A stretch of DNA of 64,000 bases from Clostridia bacterium (lineage in GTDB: Bacteria > Bacillota > Clostridia > Oscillospirales > Acutalibacteraceae): assembly GCA_017626295.1 (NCBI GenBank), contig JAGAJB010000002.1:62001-126000 (forward strand), given 5' to 3'. Positions within the stretch are counted from its first letter, which is position 1; every line of letters starts with the position of its first letter. Under the pieces are notes generated by a model. It was not told where the DNA came from and ran no database searches. It was given only the letters and a program-made list of their open reading frames with translations. The position numbers and the translations under genes are program-made. Below, piece by piece: positions 25,550 to 34,395 of this stretch.

Positions 25550-26630
25550 AAATTCTGTACACCTTTTCCATTGCAGTTTGTGTATCAAAACCTGCATCTT
25601 TAAGTTCTTGCGGATAGTCTTTTGAAGTGTTGCGTTTTACTGAAATAATGGCTTCAATCCATTTGTCCTTAGAATCATTAAGTGACAGAGGATGAATTAA
25701 GTCTGTTAAAAACACATCGGGAGGAACTGTGTCAGAAATAACACAGGGGAGGCCGTTTGCCTGAACCTCCAGAATGGAAAGGGGCATACCTTCGTAAAGC
25801 GAAGGGAATACAAAAACATCCATAGCACTAAGGTAATCCTGAACATTACATACACTACCTGCAAAAATCACATTGTCTTTAAGGTTTAAGGTGTTGACTT
25901 TTTCTTCCAGCATTTCCCGGTCGTCACCATCACCTAAAAGTATGAGTTTTGCATCGTTACGTTTTTTCAAAAGGTCAGGCATAAGTTCAATTAAAAATGA
26001 TTGGTTTTTAATATCCGCAAGCCGTCCTGTGTGACCTAACACAAAGTTATTTTGCAGGTTAAGTTGATTACGGATAATGTATCGTTTTTCTTCTGAAAAA
26101 CGATATTCTTCTGTATTTACACCATTGAGTATAAGTTTACCGCGTTTTTTATATGCTCTTTTACCATATAGTCTTTGACCCGCTTTTTCACCGCAGGCTA
26201 CAAGGTCTGTTGAGTAGGCGAGAATTAAGCAACGCATAACAGATTCGTAAATGCTTTTCATCAAACTTTTTCCGTTAATAAGTGCGGAATGTGCGTGGGA
26301 GACGCGAACAGGGATAATCATTTGTTTTGCGGCAAGCATAACCCAACCGATACTGAACATAGTATGGGCATGAACAGCGTCATAGGGGTAAATTGACATA
26401 ATCTCTTTCAGTTTTTTGAAAAATTCTGAATAGTTTTCAGAGGGTTCGCGTAATTTGAAAATTTTACAGCCTTTGGAAATTACGTCTTTTCCATAGTCAC
26501 CTATATCATCATCAAATATTACATAATGTATTTCGTATTCTTCAGGGTTTGCGTACATCCCTATATCACGAGCAACTTTTTCTGCCCCGCCGATAGTAAG
26601 ATGTGCGGCAATTTGAAGTATGTATTTCAT
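25539..26630 (-). CDS. GT4 family glycosyltransferase
   Basis: GT-B fold enzyme of 363 residues. YILQIAAHLTIGGAEKVARD is the glycine motif, AVHAHTMFSIGWVMLAAK is typical of capsular GT4 acceptor domains, VLGHTGRLADIKNQSFLIEL starts the donor part, and PSLYEGMPLSILEVQANGLP carries E-x7-E. The ribosome site is AAGGTGA, 12 bases after the previous gene. The 3' end overlaps the next gene by 11 bases. Confidence 0.89.
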   Translation of the reverse strand: MKYILQIAAHLTIGGAEKVARDIGMYANPEEYEIHYVIFDDDIGDYGKDVISKGCKIFKLREPSENYSEFFKKLKEIMSIYPYDAVHAHTMFSIGWVMLAAKQMIIPVRVSHAHSALINGKSLMKSIYESVMRCLILAYSTDLVACGEKAGQRLYGKRAYKKRGKLILNGVNTEEYRFSEEKRYIIRNQLNLQNNFVLGHTGRLADIKNQSFLIELMPDLLKKRNDAKLILLGDGDDREMLEEKVNTLNLKDNVIFAGSVCNVQDYLSAMDVFVFPSLYEGMPLSILEVQANGLPCVISDTVPPDVFLTDLIHPLSLNDSKDKWIEAIISVKRNTSKDYPQELKDAGFDTQTAMEKVYRIYEN

Positions 26631-26642
26631 AATAAAATCACC

Positions 26643-27629
26643 TTATCGTGTTAATACCCATCCCATTGCATCAATTATCGGAGTAAGTTTGAAACGCACA
26701 GGTAAACTGATGAGTGTGCAAAATTTATCGGGTGGATAAGTGAGTTTTTTTTGGTTTACACTGTCGCAGTATTTACCAAGTTCCTTTAATCTTGTAAATA
26801 ACGATACGCCGTTACGGTGCAGATATTTCGCCTTCGTGTAAACGGCACGCATATTATCAAAATTCATTGACTTCAAGAAAAGTTCTTTTTCTTCATACGA
26901 AAGATTTTTGGTATCAAAAAGTCTTTTTAGATGTTCTTCTGCAGCAGCAATTTGTTCATCAAGGTCATCACGTTTTTTACGAGATAGAGAATTTTGATTT
27001 TCAAGGCAGACGTTATAAATAGGATTTTCTAAAACACGGAAACTCTTAATGTTTAAAGCATATTCAATATTAAAAGTTCTGTCCTCTCCCACCTCGATAT
27101 TATCCAAAAAACGTATATTATTATCTTCAATTATGCTACGTTTGAATGCCTTACCGACAGGGTAGTTAATACGTTTTTTCCACATATCTTCAGCAAGACG
27201 TTTCACTGTTTTCTCTCTGTTTTGAGAGTCAAAAGCAGGAAGAGGGTGTTCAATGGTCTTGTCACCGTTTGTGGTGATTTGAGAGATTTGGACCAAATCG
27301 TAAGGGCAACCCTCAAGAGTACTATTCATCGTTTGAAAAAAATCATCAGTTACCCAGTCATCGCTGTCAACAAATAAAATATAATCGCCTTCAGCGACTG
27401 AGAGTCCTGCATTTCTTGCGGTGGAAACACCGCCATTTTCTTTTTCGATATATTTTACTTGGTTATAAAGTTCAGCATATTCTTTGCAGATTTCTCCTGA
27501 AGAATCGGGGGAACCGTCATTGATAAGAATGATTTCCGCATCACTTCTGTTTTGCTTTAATAAACTGTCTACACAACGTCTGAGTGTGTCCTCGGCTTTA
27601 TAAACAGGAATTATCACAGAAAATTTCAT
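26643..27629 (-). CDS. GT2 family glycosyltransferase
   Basis: GT-A enzyme of 328 residues. It has KFSVIIPVYKAEDTLRRCVD, ILINDGSPDSSGEICKEY (an Asn-Asp variant of the usual Asp-Asp), GGVSTARNAGLSVAEGDY and LFVDSDDWVTDD. It lies between two GT4 genes with CGGAG as ribosome site. This is one of four GT2 enzymes in the locus. Confidence 0.9.
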   Translation of the reverse strand: MKFSVIIPVYKAEDTLRRCVDSLLKQNRSDAEIILINDGSPDSSGEICKEYAELYNQVKYIEKENGGVSTARNAGLSVAEGDYILFVDSDDWVTDDFFQTMNSTLEGCPYDLVQISQITTNGDKTIEHPLPAFDSQNREKTVKRLAEDMWKKRINYPVGKAFKRSIIEDNNIRFLDNIEVGEDRTFNIEYALNIKSFRVLENPIYNVCLENQNSLSRKKRDDLDEQIAAAEEHLKRLFDTKNLSYEEKELFLKSMNFDNMRAVYTKAKYLHRNGVSLFTRLKELGKYCDSVNQKKLTYPPDKFCTLISLPVRFKLTPIIDAMGWVLTR

Positions 27630-27652
27630 AAAATACTCCGTTTGTTAAGGTA

Positions 27653-28798
27653 TTAAACCGTTACAGTTTCTTTTTCGGATACACATATATCTAATATATC
27701 TTTGATTACGGGTTGAATTTCTTCAACTCGATATTTTTGCACGTAAGTTATATTTGTAGTGCCTATTGTTTTACGTAATTCCTTATCGCAAACAAGTTTA
27801 TTCATATTTTCGGCATAAGCATCAACATCTTTGGGATTACACATATAACCTGTAACACCGTTTTCAACATAATCGGGAACACCTTGCACATTAGAGGTTA
27901 TTAAGGGTAAACCGGAAGCCATTGCTTCAAGAGAAGCAAGACCCAAACCTTCACGTACCGACGGATGTGCAAATATATCACATGCGCTCATTATTTCAGG
28001 AATATCCTGCCTGTAACCCAGAAGGAATATTTGCTTTTGGAGGTTTAAAGATGAAGTTAAATTCAATAAATGTTTTTCAAGAACACCTTGACCGCATATT
28101 ATGTACTTAATGTTGGGATTATTTAGTTTTGCAATGGCTTTTATAATTACTTCGTGATTTTTTCTTTTTTGAAGTTCACCTACGGATAACACTAGAATAT
28201 CGCTGTCGGTTATTCCTAACTGAGTTCTTTTTTCTTGTCTTGAAATAACGCTTTCTCTATGGGAAAAGTCTACGCCTATACCGTCAATGTGTTCAATAAT
28301 CGGTGTATGCGTATGTTTTTTTGCCCAGTTATAGTCCTCCCGGTTTATTGTGACTAAAATATCGTTAAATCGGGACATGAATATTTCGAGGGGGGCCCAC
28401 ATCATCCAGTTAAATAAAGGTGCACCCTTAAAAAAGTGGAAACCGTGCGCCATATAGATAACTTTTGTTCCGTTTTTTCTTGCTTTACGTGCAGCAAGGC
28501 GAGTCATGACACCCATTACAGGTTCGTTTGTCCATATAACATCGTACCGGTTTTCGGAAAGCAGTTTTTTGAGGTCTTGATAACCCTTGAAATTGGTGGA
28601 GGAGAAGGGACTGCGAACAAGACGGAGAATGTGAATTTTTGCTACGTCTCCGACGGCTCTTTTTACATCTTCCAATCTGTCACCTACTACGGAACAGGCG
28701 AGGTCGACGGAATAGCCGTTTTCAGCAAGATAGCGTATATGGGGTACCATAAACTGAATTGTCATTAAATCAGTACAGGTAAGAAGAAGTCGCTTCAT
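27653..28798 (-). CDS. GT4 family glycosyltransferase
   Basis: GT-B fold enzyme, 381 residues from 28798. The N terminus KRLLLTCTDLMTIQFMVPHI lacks the usual Gly-Gly motif but matches capsular GT4 proteins whose first domain resembles WbpX/EpsD-type enzymes (IYMAHGFHFFKGAPLFNWMM is characteristic). LSVGELQKRKNHEVIIKAIA opens the donor domain, and HPSVREGLGLASLEAMASGL contains E-x7-E. The start overlaps the stop of the transketolase C-subunit gene as TAATG, with GAGGTGA just upstream. As the first glycosyltransferase after the priming enzyme, it is a candidate for adding the second sugar; that is inference from order. Confidence 0.88.
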   Translation of the reverse strand: MKRLLLTCTDLMTIQFMVPHIRYLAENGYSVDLACSVVGDRLEDVKRAVGDVAKIHILRLVRSPFSSTNFKGYQDLKKLLSENRYDVIWTNEPVMGVMTRLAARKARKNGTKVIYMAHGFHFFKGAPLFNWMMWAPLEIFMSRFNDILVTINREDYNWAKKHTHTPIIEHIDGIGVDFSHRESVISRQEKRTQLGITDSDILVLSVGELQKRKNHEVIIKAIAKLNNPNIKYIICGQGVLEKHLLNLTSSLNLQKQIFLLGYRQDIPEIMSACDIFAHPSVREGLGLASLEAMASGLPLITSNVQGVPDYVENGVTGYMCNPKDVDAYAENMNKLVCDKELRKTIGTTNITYVQKYRVEEIQPVIKDILDICVSEKETVTV

Positions 28799-29715
28799 TA
28801 CTTCACCTCGCATAAGATTTTTGTGGCGATTTTTTTGCCACTCATACCATATTGGTCTCGTAAATATTTCTGGTCACCTACAAGGGTGCTGTATTCATCG
28901 TTCATTCCGATTCTTAAAAGTCTTGCGTGAGAGGGCAGTTCTGCAAGAACTTCTGCCACAGCACTTCCGAAACCGCCGGAAAGGTTATGCTCTTCGCAAG
29001 TGACAATGATTTCGTGAGTTTCGGAAACATTTCTGATAACTTCTTTGTCAATGGGTTTAACTGTGGGGAATGTATAAACAGTGGGTGTAATACCCGAATT
29101 TTCCAAAACAGAACAAGCCTCGTCTACTTCTTCAAATATTGCACCTGTTGAGAAAATGGCAACTTTTTGACCGCTTTTTACGGGGATAGCTTTTCCGATT
29201 TCAAAATCAGGTAAAGATTCGTGGATTTTCTTTTCACCGCCGCGACCCAAACGGACATAGCAGGTGCCGGGGTATTTTGCTATTGCGCGGGTGACTGCTT
29301 CAGCCTCGACTAAATCACCCGGGCAAAGAACGGTAACGTTAGGAAGAGAGCGCATAACGGCGATATCTTCCGTTGCGTGATGGCTCATACCGAGAGAACC
29401 GTACACAAAGCCACCGCCCACACAGATTATTTTTACATCTGCATTATGGTAAGCGCAGTCGTTACGAATCTGCTCAAGACATCTGAGGGTGGGGAAGTTG
29501 CCGATTGAATATGTGAAAACAATTTTCCCCTCTAAAGCCATACCTGCAGCTACGGAAGTAAGATTCTGTTCGGCAATACCTGCGTTTATTATCTGGTCAG
29601 GGTGTGTTTCCCAGAAAGGTTTTAAAACACCGAAACCTAAGTCACCGGTGACAACTTCGATATTTTTGTTTTCGGTGGCAAGTTCTGTAAGCGTTTTGAA
29701 AAAGGTGTCTCTCAT
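28798..29715 (-). CDS. Transketolase, C-terminal (pyrimidine plus C-terminal) subunit
   Basis: Second half of a split, thiamine-diphosphate-dependent transketolase. The start MRDTFFKTLTELA is chosen because ATG overlaps the stop of the N-subunit gene as ATGA and GAGAAGGAG precedes it. GIAEQNLTSVAAGMALEGKI carries the catalytic Glu that activates the cofactor, and MSHHATEDIAVMRSLPNVTV fits the pyrimidine-binding domain. KIFCPG-like positions are replaced by VTVLCPGDLVEAEAVTRAIA. A transketolase C domain follows from about residue 180. Length is 305 residues. It should form a heterodimer or heterotetramer with the next gene. Its location inside a polysaccharide operon suggests sugar-precursor synthesis, not housekeeping pentose metabolism. 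Confidence 0.9.
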   Translation of the reverse strand: MRDTFFKTLTELATENKNIEVVTGDLGFGVLKPFWETHPDQIINAGIAEQNLTSVAAGMALEGKIVFTYSIGNFPTLRCLEQIRNDCAYHNADVKIICVGGGFVYGSLGMSHHATEDIAVMRSLPNVTVLCPGDLVEAEAVTRAIAKYPGTCYVRLGRGGEKKIHESLPDFEIGKAIPVKSGQKVAIFSTGAIFEEVDEACSVLENSGITPTVYTFPTVKPIDKEVIRNVSETHEIIVTCEEHNLSGGFGSAVAEVLAELPSHARLLRIGMNDEYSTLVGDQKYLRDQYGMSGKKIATKILCEVK

Positions 29716-30656
29716 TGCTCCTTCTCCTTTGTGAACCAAGTGGGTTTGTGAGTTGCAGACATAGTATGGTCATTATAAATATCTGCATTTTCATCGGGTG
29801 TAACAGGATTTTCGATTCCGTTGGGAGTGTAAGGGTCTGTAACCCCGTCGGGTTTATTGTTATGGAGTTCTGTAACCGCTGTATCGTATTCCCAACCGTC
29901 GTGGGGGAAACGGTAATGCCAGAGTAAGTCATTCTCCATATAAGAAATGCCTTTGCCTTTTACGGTGTTTGCAATAATTACGGTAGGTTTACCTTTGACT
30001 GTACCGTTTTTTAACGCCTCATAACACTGTGCGTGGTCGTTACCGTCAATTTCAATAACATTCCAACCGAAACTCTGCCAAATTCCTGAAAGGGGCGTGG
30101 TGGAAATAACATTTTCGCAAGTATCAAGACTTTGCATATGGTTATGGTCGACAATGCACACAAGGTTGTCCAAACCGAAGTGAACTGCAAAAAGTGCGGC
30201 TTCCCAAACGGAACCCTCGTTACATTCACCGTCACCGATAACTACATAATTTTTGTGTTCTTTTTTGTCTTGTTTTGCTGCTAATGCCATACCTGCGGCA
30301 GCAGATAAACCGTGACCTAAAGAACCTGTAGAAAAGTCTACGCCCGGCACATGATGTGAAACATGCCCGGACAATCTGCTACCGTTCCGGTAGTGTGTTT
30401 TTAATTCTTCGGTATCAAAAAAGCCGCTTTCTGCAAGGGCAGCATAAATAGCAGCACCTGCGTGACCTTTTGATAAAATGAATCGGTCACGGGTATCTTT
30501 TTTCGGATTATTAGGGTCGAAATTTAAAATATCAGCATATAAAACTGCAATTATGTCCGCAACAGACATAATTGCGCCTATATGGCTTCCGCCTGAAAGA
30601 TGTGTCATTTCAATTCCGTGACGGCGTATAAGCCATGCTAATTGCTTACTTTTCAT
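29712..30656 (-). CDS. Transketolase, N-terminal (pyrophosphate-binding) subunit
   Basis: First half of a split transketolase. HLSGGSHIGAIMSVADIIAV, DRFILSKGHAGAAIYAALAE (about 57-76) and GSLGHGLSAAAGMALA lead to the thiamine-diphosphate/Mg motif GDGECNEGSVWEA (141-153). Length is 314 residues, normal for the short split type seen in many Firmicutes and Archaea. It is overlapped by 4 bases with the C-subunit gene. The ribosome site is AAGGAAGGA. Confidence 0.92.
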   Translation of the reverse strand: MKSKQLAWLIRRHGIEMTHLSGGSHIGAIMSVADIIAVLYADILNFDPNNPKKDTRDRFILSKGHAGAAIYAALAESGFFDTEELKTHYRNGSRLSGHVSHHVPGVDFSTGSLGHGLSAAAGMALAAKQDKKEHKNYVVIGDGECNEGSVWEAALFAVHFGLDNLVCIVDHNHMQSLDTCENVISTTPLSGIWQSFGWNVIEIDGNDHAQCYEALKNGTVKGKPTVIIANTVKGKGISYMENDLLWHYRFPHDGWEYDTAVTELHNNKPDGVTDPYTPNGIENPVTPDENADIYNDHTMSATHKPTWFTKEKEQ

Positions 30657-30668
30657 AACTGTCCTTCC

Positions 30669-31670
30669 TTATTTAGCCCCAACTAATAAATCTAAAAAAT
30701 GATTGTTTAGTCTGCTGGATTTTTTATAAACTAATGCGATTAAAACCGGAACACATATTCCCGCCGAGAACATAGAGAGTGTAGTTAAATACCATGGGAA
30801 AACCAATTTTTCAGCCAGTATCATAACGACAGATTGAACCGGCCACGAATAGATATATATTGTGAAGTTGTTTTCGCTAATCCACATGGTGATTTTGTTT
30901 TGGCCGACCAGAACAGCGATTTGCCAACAGACAGAAATCATAACCATGGCAGTAAGCAATAACATAATCTTGTTTTGATTAAAATAAATCGATGAAAAAA
31001 CGGAAAAGATTGTTCCGATAATTATCCATGCGATTCTGTAAGGTGTATGTGCAGTCCTTGGTTTATCCTTGATTGTTTGATTTGTAATCATTCCAAAGAA
31101 GAAAAAGATGAAAGCTTGTTTGAAATCGTCGAAACAAAACCAATTTGTGCTGTATGGGAAGAAATATAAAAATACCGAGACAACACTTAAAATTGCCCAA
31201 AAAACAAGCGCTTTTTTACTTTGGAAAAATCTTTTGGAAAATCCCCAAAAAACGTACAAAAGAAGTAACGTGGGTAAAAACCAAAAATGTCCCCAAACAC
31301 TTGAGCGTGGTACAAAGATTATTTCAAAAATATAATTTGGTGTAAGCCCATCAAAACCATGGTTTTCTACATAATACTTAGGAACGAAAGCAATTAAAGA
31401 GAGAACAATGTAAGGTGTCAATAACCTCACAGTTTTGTTTTTTATCCATTTTCCGTATCCGATTCTTTCCAAAGAGGTTGAGTTCCAGAAAAGGAAACCT
31501 GCAACAAAAAAGAATAAAGGCATATGGAAAGTGTAGATAAATGTATTTAGCGGATTCAGAAATGTTCCCGCAAATGTAGACCAATCGCTGGAGTGTGAGT
31601 GACCCAGTATTACGAGTATTGTACCGATAGAGTATAAAACATCAATCTCAGACCACTTTTTATGACTCAT
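30669..31670 (-). CDS. Acyltransferase 3 family membrane protein
   Basis: Membrane O-acyltransferase, 333 residues with about ten hydrophobic segments. The N terminus IDVLYSIGTILVILGHSHS contains the family His. FIYTFHMPLFFFVAGFLFW is a hallmark, and GHFWFLPTLLLLYVFWGF and FTIYIYSWPVQSVVMILAEK continue the pattern. The start overlaps the aldo/keto reductase stop as ATGA with GAGGTATC upstream. It probably acetylates a sugar of the polymer or its lipid-linked repeat. Confidence 0.88.
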   Translation of the reverse strand: MSHKKWSEIDVLYSIGTILVILGHSHSSDWSTFAGTFLNPLNTFIYTFHMPLFFFVAGFLFWNSTSLERIGYGKWIKNKTVRLLTPYIVLSLIAFVPKYYVENHGFDGLTPNYIFEIIFVPRSSVWGHFWFLPTLLLLYVFWGFSKRFFQSKKALVFWAILSVVSVFLYFFPYSTNWFCFDDFKQAFIFFFFGMITNQTIKDKPRTAHTPYRIAWIIIGTIFSVFSSIYFNQNKIMLLLTAMVMISVCWQIAVLVGQNKITMWISENNFTIYIYSWPVQSVVMILAEKLVFPWYLTTLSMFSAGICVPVLIALVYKKSSRLNNHFLDLLVGAK

Positions 31671-32602
31671 TTTGATACCTCGTTTAAAAGATTTAAGTCT
31701 TCACAACTCAAACTCCAATCTGTACCTTCGGCATTCTGGATAATTTGCTCCGGTCGTTTTGCACCACAAAGTACAACTGATTCAGGGAGAAAATCTAAAA
31801 TGTAACGAATAGCGACAGCCGATATCGGTTTTTCGTATTTTGTTGCAATTTTTTTCATTACTTCAACAATTTCCAGATTTTTTAACAGTTTTTCTCCGTG
31901 GAAATTCACATAAATATCCAGACTGCGACGGTCATCGTTACCGAAAACAGAGTTGCGGTCGTATTTTCCTGTAAGGATACCTTGTCCGAGACTGCCCCAG
32001 GTCATAGGGGTAAGGTCTAATTCGGTCTGTAAGGCTCTTAAATCATTTTCGTTTTTTCGACAGGCGAGGGAGAACTCGTCCTGACAGTTTACAAACAAAC
32101 CTTTGTATGGTTTAAATTCATCGATATCCTCTTTTTTGATATTTGATAAACCAAAATAACGAATTTTGCCTTTTTCTTGTAGGTGCGTAAGTTTTTCTAC
32201 AACGTCATCAATGGGAGTAACACCATCGCGGTAATGGATAAGATAAATGTCGATATAGTCGGTGTTTAAACGGCGAAGGCTACTGTCAAGAGCCTCTTCT
32301 ATGTATTCGGGTGAGTTGTCGTATACGGTTTTTCCGCCACCTACACGAACACCGAATTTTGTTTCGATTATTACTTCGTTGCGGCGTGAACCCAAGCCTT
32401 TGGCGAGCGTTCTTTCGGATTGTCCCAACCCGTATGTATCAGCGGTGTCAAAAAAGTTTACACCAACATCCAATGCCTTGTGAATAGCACCTATGAATTC
32501 ATCTTCCTGAACTTTTCCCCAATTATAACCGCCCATTGGACAACCGCCCATACAAAAGCGGGAAACACGGAGGTCTGTGTTTTTTAATGTGATATATTCC
32601 AT
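31667..32602 (-). CDS. Aldo/keto reductase
   Basis: NAD(P)H-dependent oxidoreductase with the AKR (beta/alpha)8 fold. The tetrad residues can be placed: Asp in VNFFDTADTYGLG (about 49-61), Tyr in the same segment, Lys in IIETKFGVRV (about 80) and His in DIYLIHYRDGV (about 123). A C-terminal VLCGAKRPEQIIQNAEG binds the cofactor phosphate. Length is 311 residues. It sits between the priming transferase (8 bases) and an acyltransferase (overlap 4). Together with the transketolase subunits it may produce or reduce an unusual sugar or polyol precursor; the substrate is unknown. Confidence 0.88.
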   Translation of the reverse strand: MEYITLKNTDLRVSRFCMGGCPMGGYNWGKVQEDEFIGAIHKALDVGVNFFDTADTYGLGQSERTLAKGLGSRRNEVIIETKFGVRVGGGKTVYDNSPEYIEEALDSSLRRLNTDYIDIYLIHYRDGVTPIDDVVEKLTHLQEKGKIRYFGLSNIKKEDIDEFKPYKGLFVNCQDEFSLACRKNENDLRALQTELDLTPMTWGSLGQGILTGKYDRNSVFGNDDRRSLDIYVNFHGEKLLKNLEIVEVMKKIATKYEKPISAVAIRYILDFLPESVVLCGAKRPEQIIQNAEGTDWSLSCEDLNLLNEVSK

Positions 32603-32610
32603 TCTCTCTC

Positions 32611-33258
32611 CTATTTGTGTGTTAAAACACGAACTGCTTTCTTTCCGACTTGCCAGAATGTTTTAAAAAACAGTTGGGCATCAGTTTTTGCTGAAACTTC
32701 TTTTGCATATTTGATTCTCAAACGGTTTTTTTCTTTGAGAACGTATTTTTCGTACATTTCGTCCGGATTTTCCTCGCCTACGATTTCGTCAAGGTTAATA
32801 AACTCAATAGAGCTGAAGTCCGTAATTCCGGGACGAACTTCAAGAATAAGTTTCTCTTCGCCTGTATACTGCTGAGTGTATTTAAGAAGTTCGGGGCGGG
32901 GACCGATAAAACTCATCGTGGAATTAAGTACATTAATAAGTTGAGGTATTTCATCAAGTTTTAATTTTCTTAAAACTTTTCCTGTTCTTGTGATACGCGG
33001 GTCATTTAAAGCCGTTGTGCCGTCACCTTTGTCGGCATCTTTAACCATAGTTCTGAATTTGTAAATACGGAACGGTTTGTTTTGGTAACCGTCACGCAAG
33101 GGTTTGTAAAAAATCGGGAAACCCGAATCTATTGCAATGATAATGCTGACGATTATAAACAAAGGAAGTGTTATAACCAAAAGAACCAGCGCCGCAGTAA
33201 AATCTATAACACGTTTTATGAAACGGTTATAGATACCCTTGTAATTTTCTTTTTCCAT
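32611..33258 (-). CDS. Priming undecaprenyl-phosphate sugar-1-phosphate transferase
   Basis: Monotopic phosphoglycosyl transferase of the bacterial sugar transferase family (PF02397), which loads the first sugar phosphate onto undecaprenyl phosphate at the inner membrane face. A single N-terminal hydrophobic segment (about 18-40) is followed by the catalytic core: PLRDGYQNKPFRIYKFRTMV, KLKLDEIPQLINVLNSTMSF (Asp-Glu dyad, about 114-120) and IGPRPELLKY. Length is 215 residues, the short PglC-like form without the extra membrane domain of WcaJ. It is the first gene after the main promoter of the locus, with TAGGAGAGAG as ribosome site. Its product starts every chain. Confidence 0.93.
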   Translation of the reverse strand: MEKENYKGIYNRFIKRVIDFTAALVLLVITLPLFIIVSIIIAIDSGFPIFYKPLRDGYQNKPFRIYKFRTMVKDADKGDGTTALNDPRITRTGKVLRKLKLDEIPQLINVLNSTMSFIGPRPELLKYTQQYTGEEKLILEVRPGITDFSSIEFINLDEIVGEENPDEMYEKYVLKEKNRLRIKYAKEVSAKTDAQLFFKTFWQVGKKAVRVLTHK

Positions 33259-33373
33259 TTCTCTCTCCTACCCCTATAAGACCTGCGTTGATTTGTGTTT
33301 AACGTGGATTTGGGTTTTGTTTTAAAATTCTCGCAAAATTCCAATTTTAAGTATATATATATAAATATACTAC

Positions 33374-33402
33374 ATTCTATCACTCCGTAAATCCTTTGTC
33401 AA
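33374..33402 (-). promoter_or_regulatory. Main promoter of the polysaccharide operon
   Basis: On the minus strand a perfect TTGACA (33397-33402), a 17-base spacer and TAGAAT (33374-33379) are seen. The predicted start leaves an AT-rich leader of about 108 bases before 33258. That leader holds a TATATATATA stretch and a weak TAAAATT/AATTTTA inverted repeat, but no T-run that would make it an attenuator. From here to 6.0 kb all genes read in this direction. Confidence 0.8.
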
Positions 33403-33550
33403 TGGAAACGGTAACAAAAAACAGAAAATCAGTCATTTAATAAATATTTTTGCATAAAACTTTTTGTTGTTGTGATATTGCTGATTTTTTCGGTGAGTCG
33501 GGTTGCGTAAAGGATGGTTTTTGCATCGGATTTTTCAGATAAAAAACAGG

Positions 33551-33579
33551 TGGAAAAGTGAGATTTTTTATGTTATACT
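33551..33579 (+). promoter_or_regulatory. Possible promoter for the TraX-like gene
   Basis: TGGAAA (33551-33556), a 17-base spacer and TATACT (33574-33579) lie 33 bases before the start. The -35 is weak. The rest of the 33.26-33.61 kb gap is leader sequence of the divergent operon. Confidence 0.5.
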
Positions 33580-33612
33580 CAAAACGAAAAAACATCGGAA
33601 GGAGCAAAGAAA

Positions 33613-34395
33613 ATGAACTGTGAAAATTTAAAAAAATATCCACAAAACAGTCCTTTTTCCCAAAAACTTTTCGGTGGCATAAATGCTGATTTACTGCGGT
33701 TTACAGCACTTTTTTGTATGTTTTTGGATCACGCTTGGGTAGCGGTTATTCCGGGTAATAACTGGATGAATTATTTGGGCAGAATTGCCTTTCCGATTTT
33801 TGCTTTTCAAATTGCCGAAGGGTTCCGTCATACGTCAAATTTAAACAGATATTTTTTGAGACTTTCCGTGTTTTCGCTGCTTTCGGAAATACCCTTTAAT
33901 CTGCTTTGCAGCGGACAGATTTTTTATCCTCAGTATCAGAACGTTTTGTTCACTTTAGTGTTGGGTCTTTTTGCTGTTTTTCTCATAGATAAAATGAGAA
34001 AAGACCCGATGCCGAAAACTCTTGCGGCATCAGGTGTTTTACTGATTTTTGTACTTGTGATTTCAAATTATTTCCATGTGGATTACGGTATTGCCGGTGT
34101 GCTTACGGTTGTTGTTTTTTACCTTTTCAGAGATTTTCCTTTTGCGTGGGTTTTGCAACTTATTTCACTTTTTATTTTAAATGTTTTCGTGTTCAGCGGC
34201 AGACCTTTTTTAGTGAAAATATTCGGAAACATTTACAGTTTTCACGTGCAGATTTTTGCACTGTTTTCACTTATTCCGATTTGGCTTTACAACGGTAAAA
34301 AAGGTAAGTACGGTAAGGTTTTGCAGTACGGTTTTTATGCCTTTTATCCCGTTCATATGCTGTTGCTTTTCTTCTTATCCAAAATCTTTGGTTAA
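33613..34395 (+). CDS. TraX-like membrane protein
   Basis: Polytopic membrane protein of the TraX family (PF05857), named after the F-plasmid pilin N-acetyltransferase but widespread on Firmicutes chromosomes. ALFCMFLDHAWVAVIPGNNW, GRIAFPIFAFQIAEGFRHTS and LLSEIPFNLLCSG match the family core, with the Asp-His in the first helix. YGFYAFYPVHMLLLF at the C terminus also fits. Length is 260 residues with about eight hydrophobic segments. AAGGAG precedes the ATG. No conjugation genes are nearby, so it is probably a general membrane acetyltransferase. Its stop overlaps the convergent SpoIID-like gene by 4 bases. Confidence 0.85.
   Translation: MNCENLKKYPQNSPFSQKLFGGINADLLRFTALFCMFLDHAWVAVIPGNNWMNYLGRIAFPIFAFQIAEGFRHTSNLNRYFLRLSVFSLLSEIPFNLLCSGQIFYPQYQNVLFTLVLGLFAVFLIDKMRKDPMPKTLAASGVLLIFVLVISNYFHVDYGIAGVLTVVVFYLFRDFPFAWVLQLISLFILNVFVFSGRPFLVKIFGNIYSFHVQIFALFSLIPIWLYNGKKGKYGKVLQYGFYAFYPVHMLLLFFLSKIFG

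Noticed and set aside
33613-34395. TraX-like gene as a sign of a conjugative element
   Set aside because: No relaxase, coupling protein or type IV secretion genes are in the window; TraX-like proteins are common on Firmicutes chromosomes.
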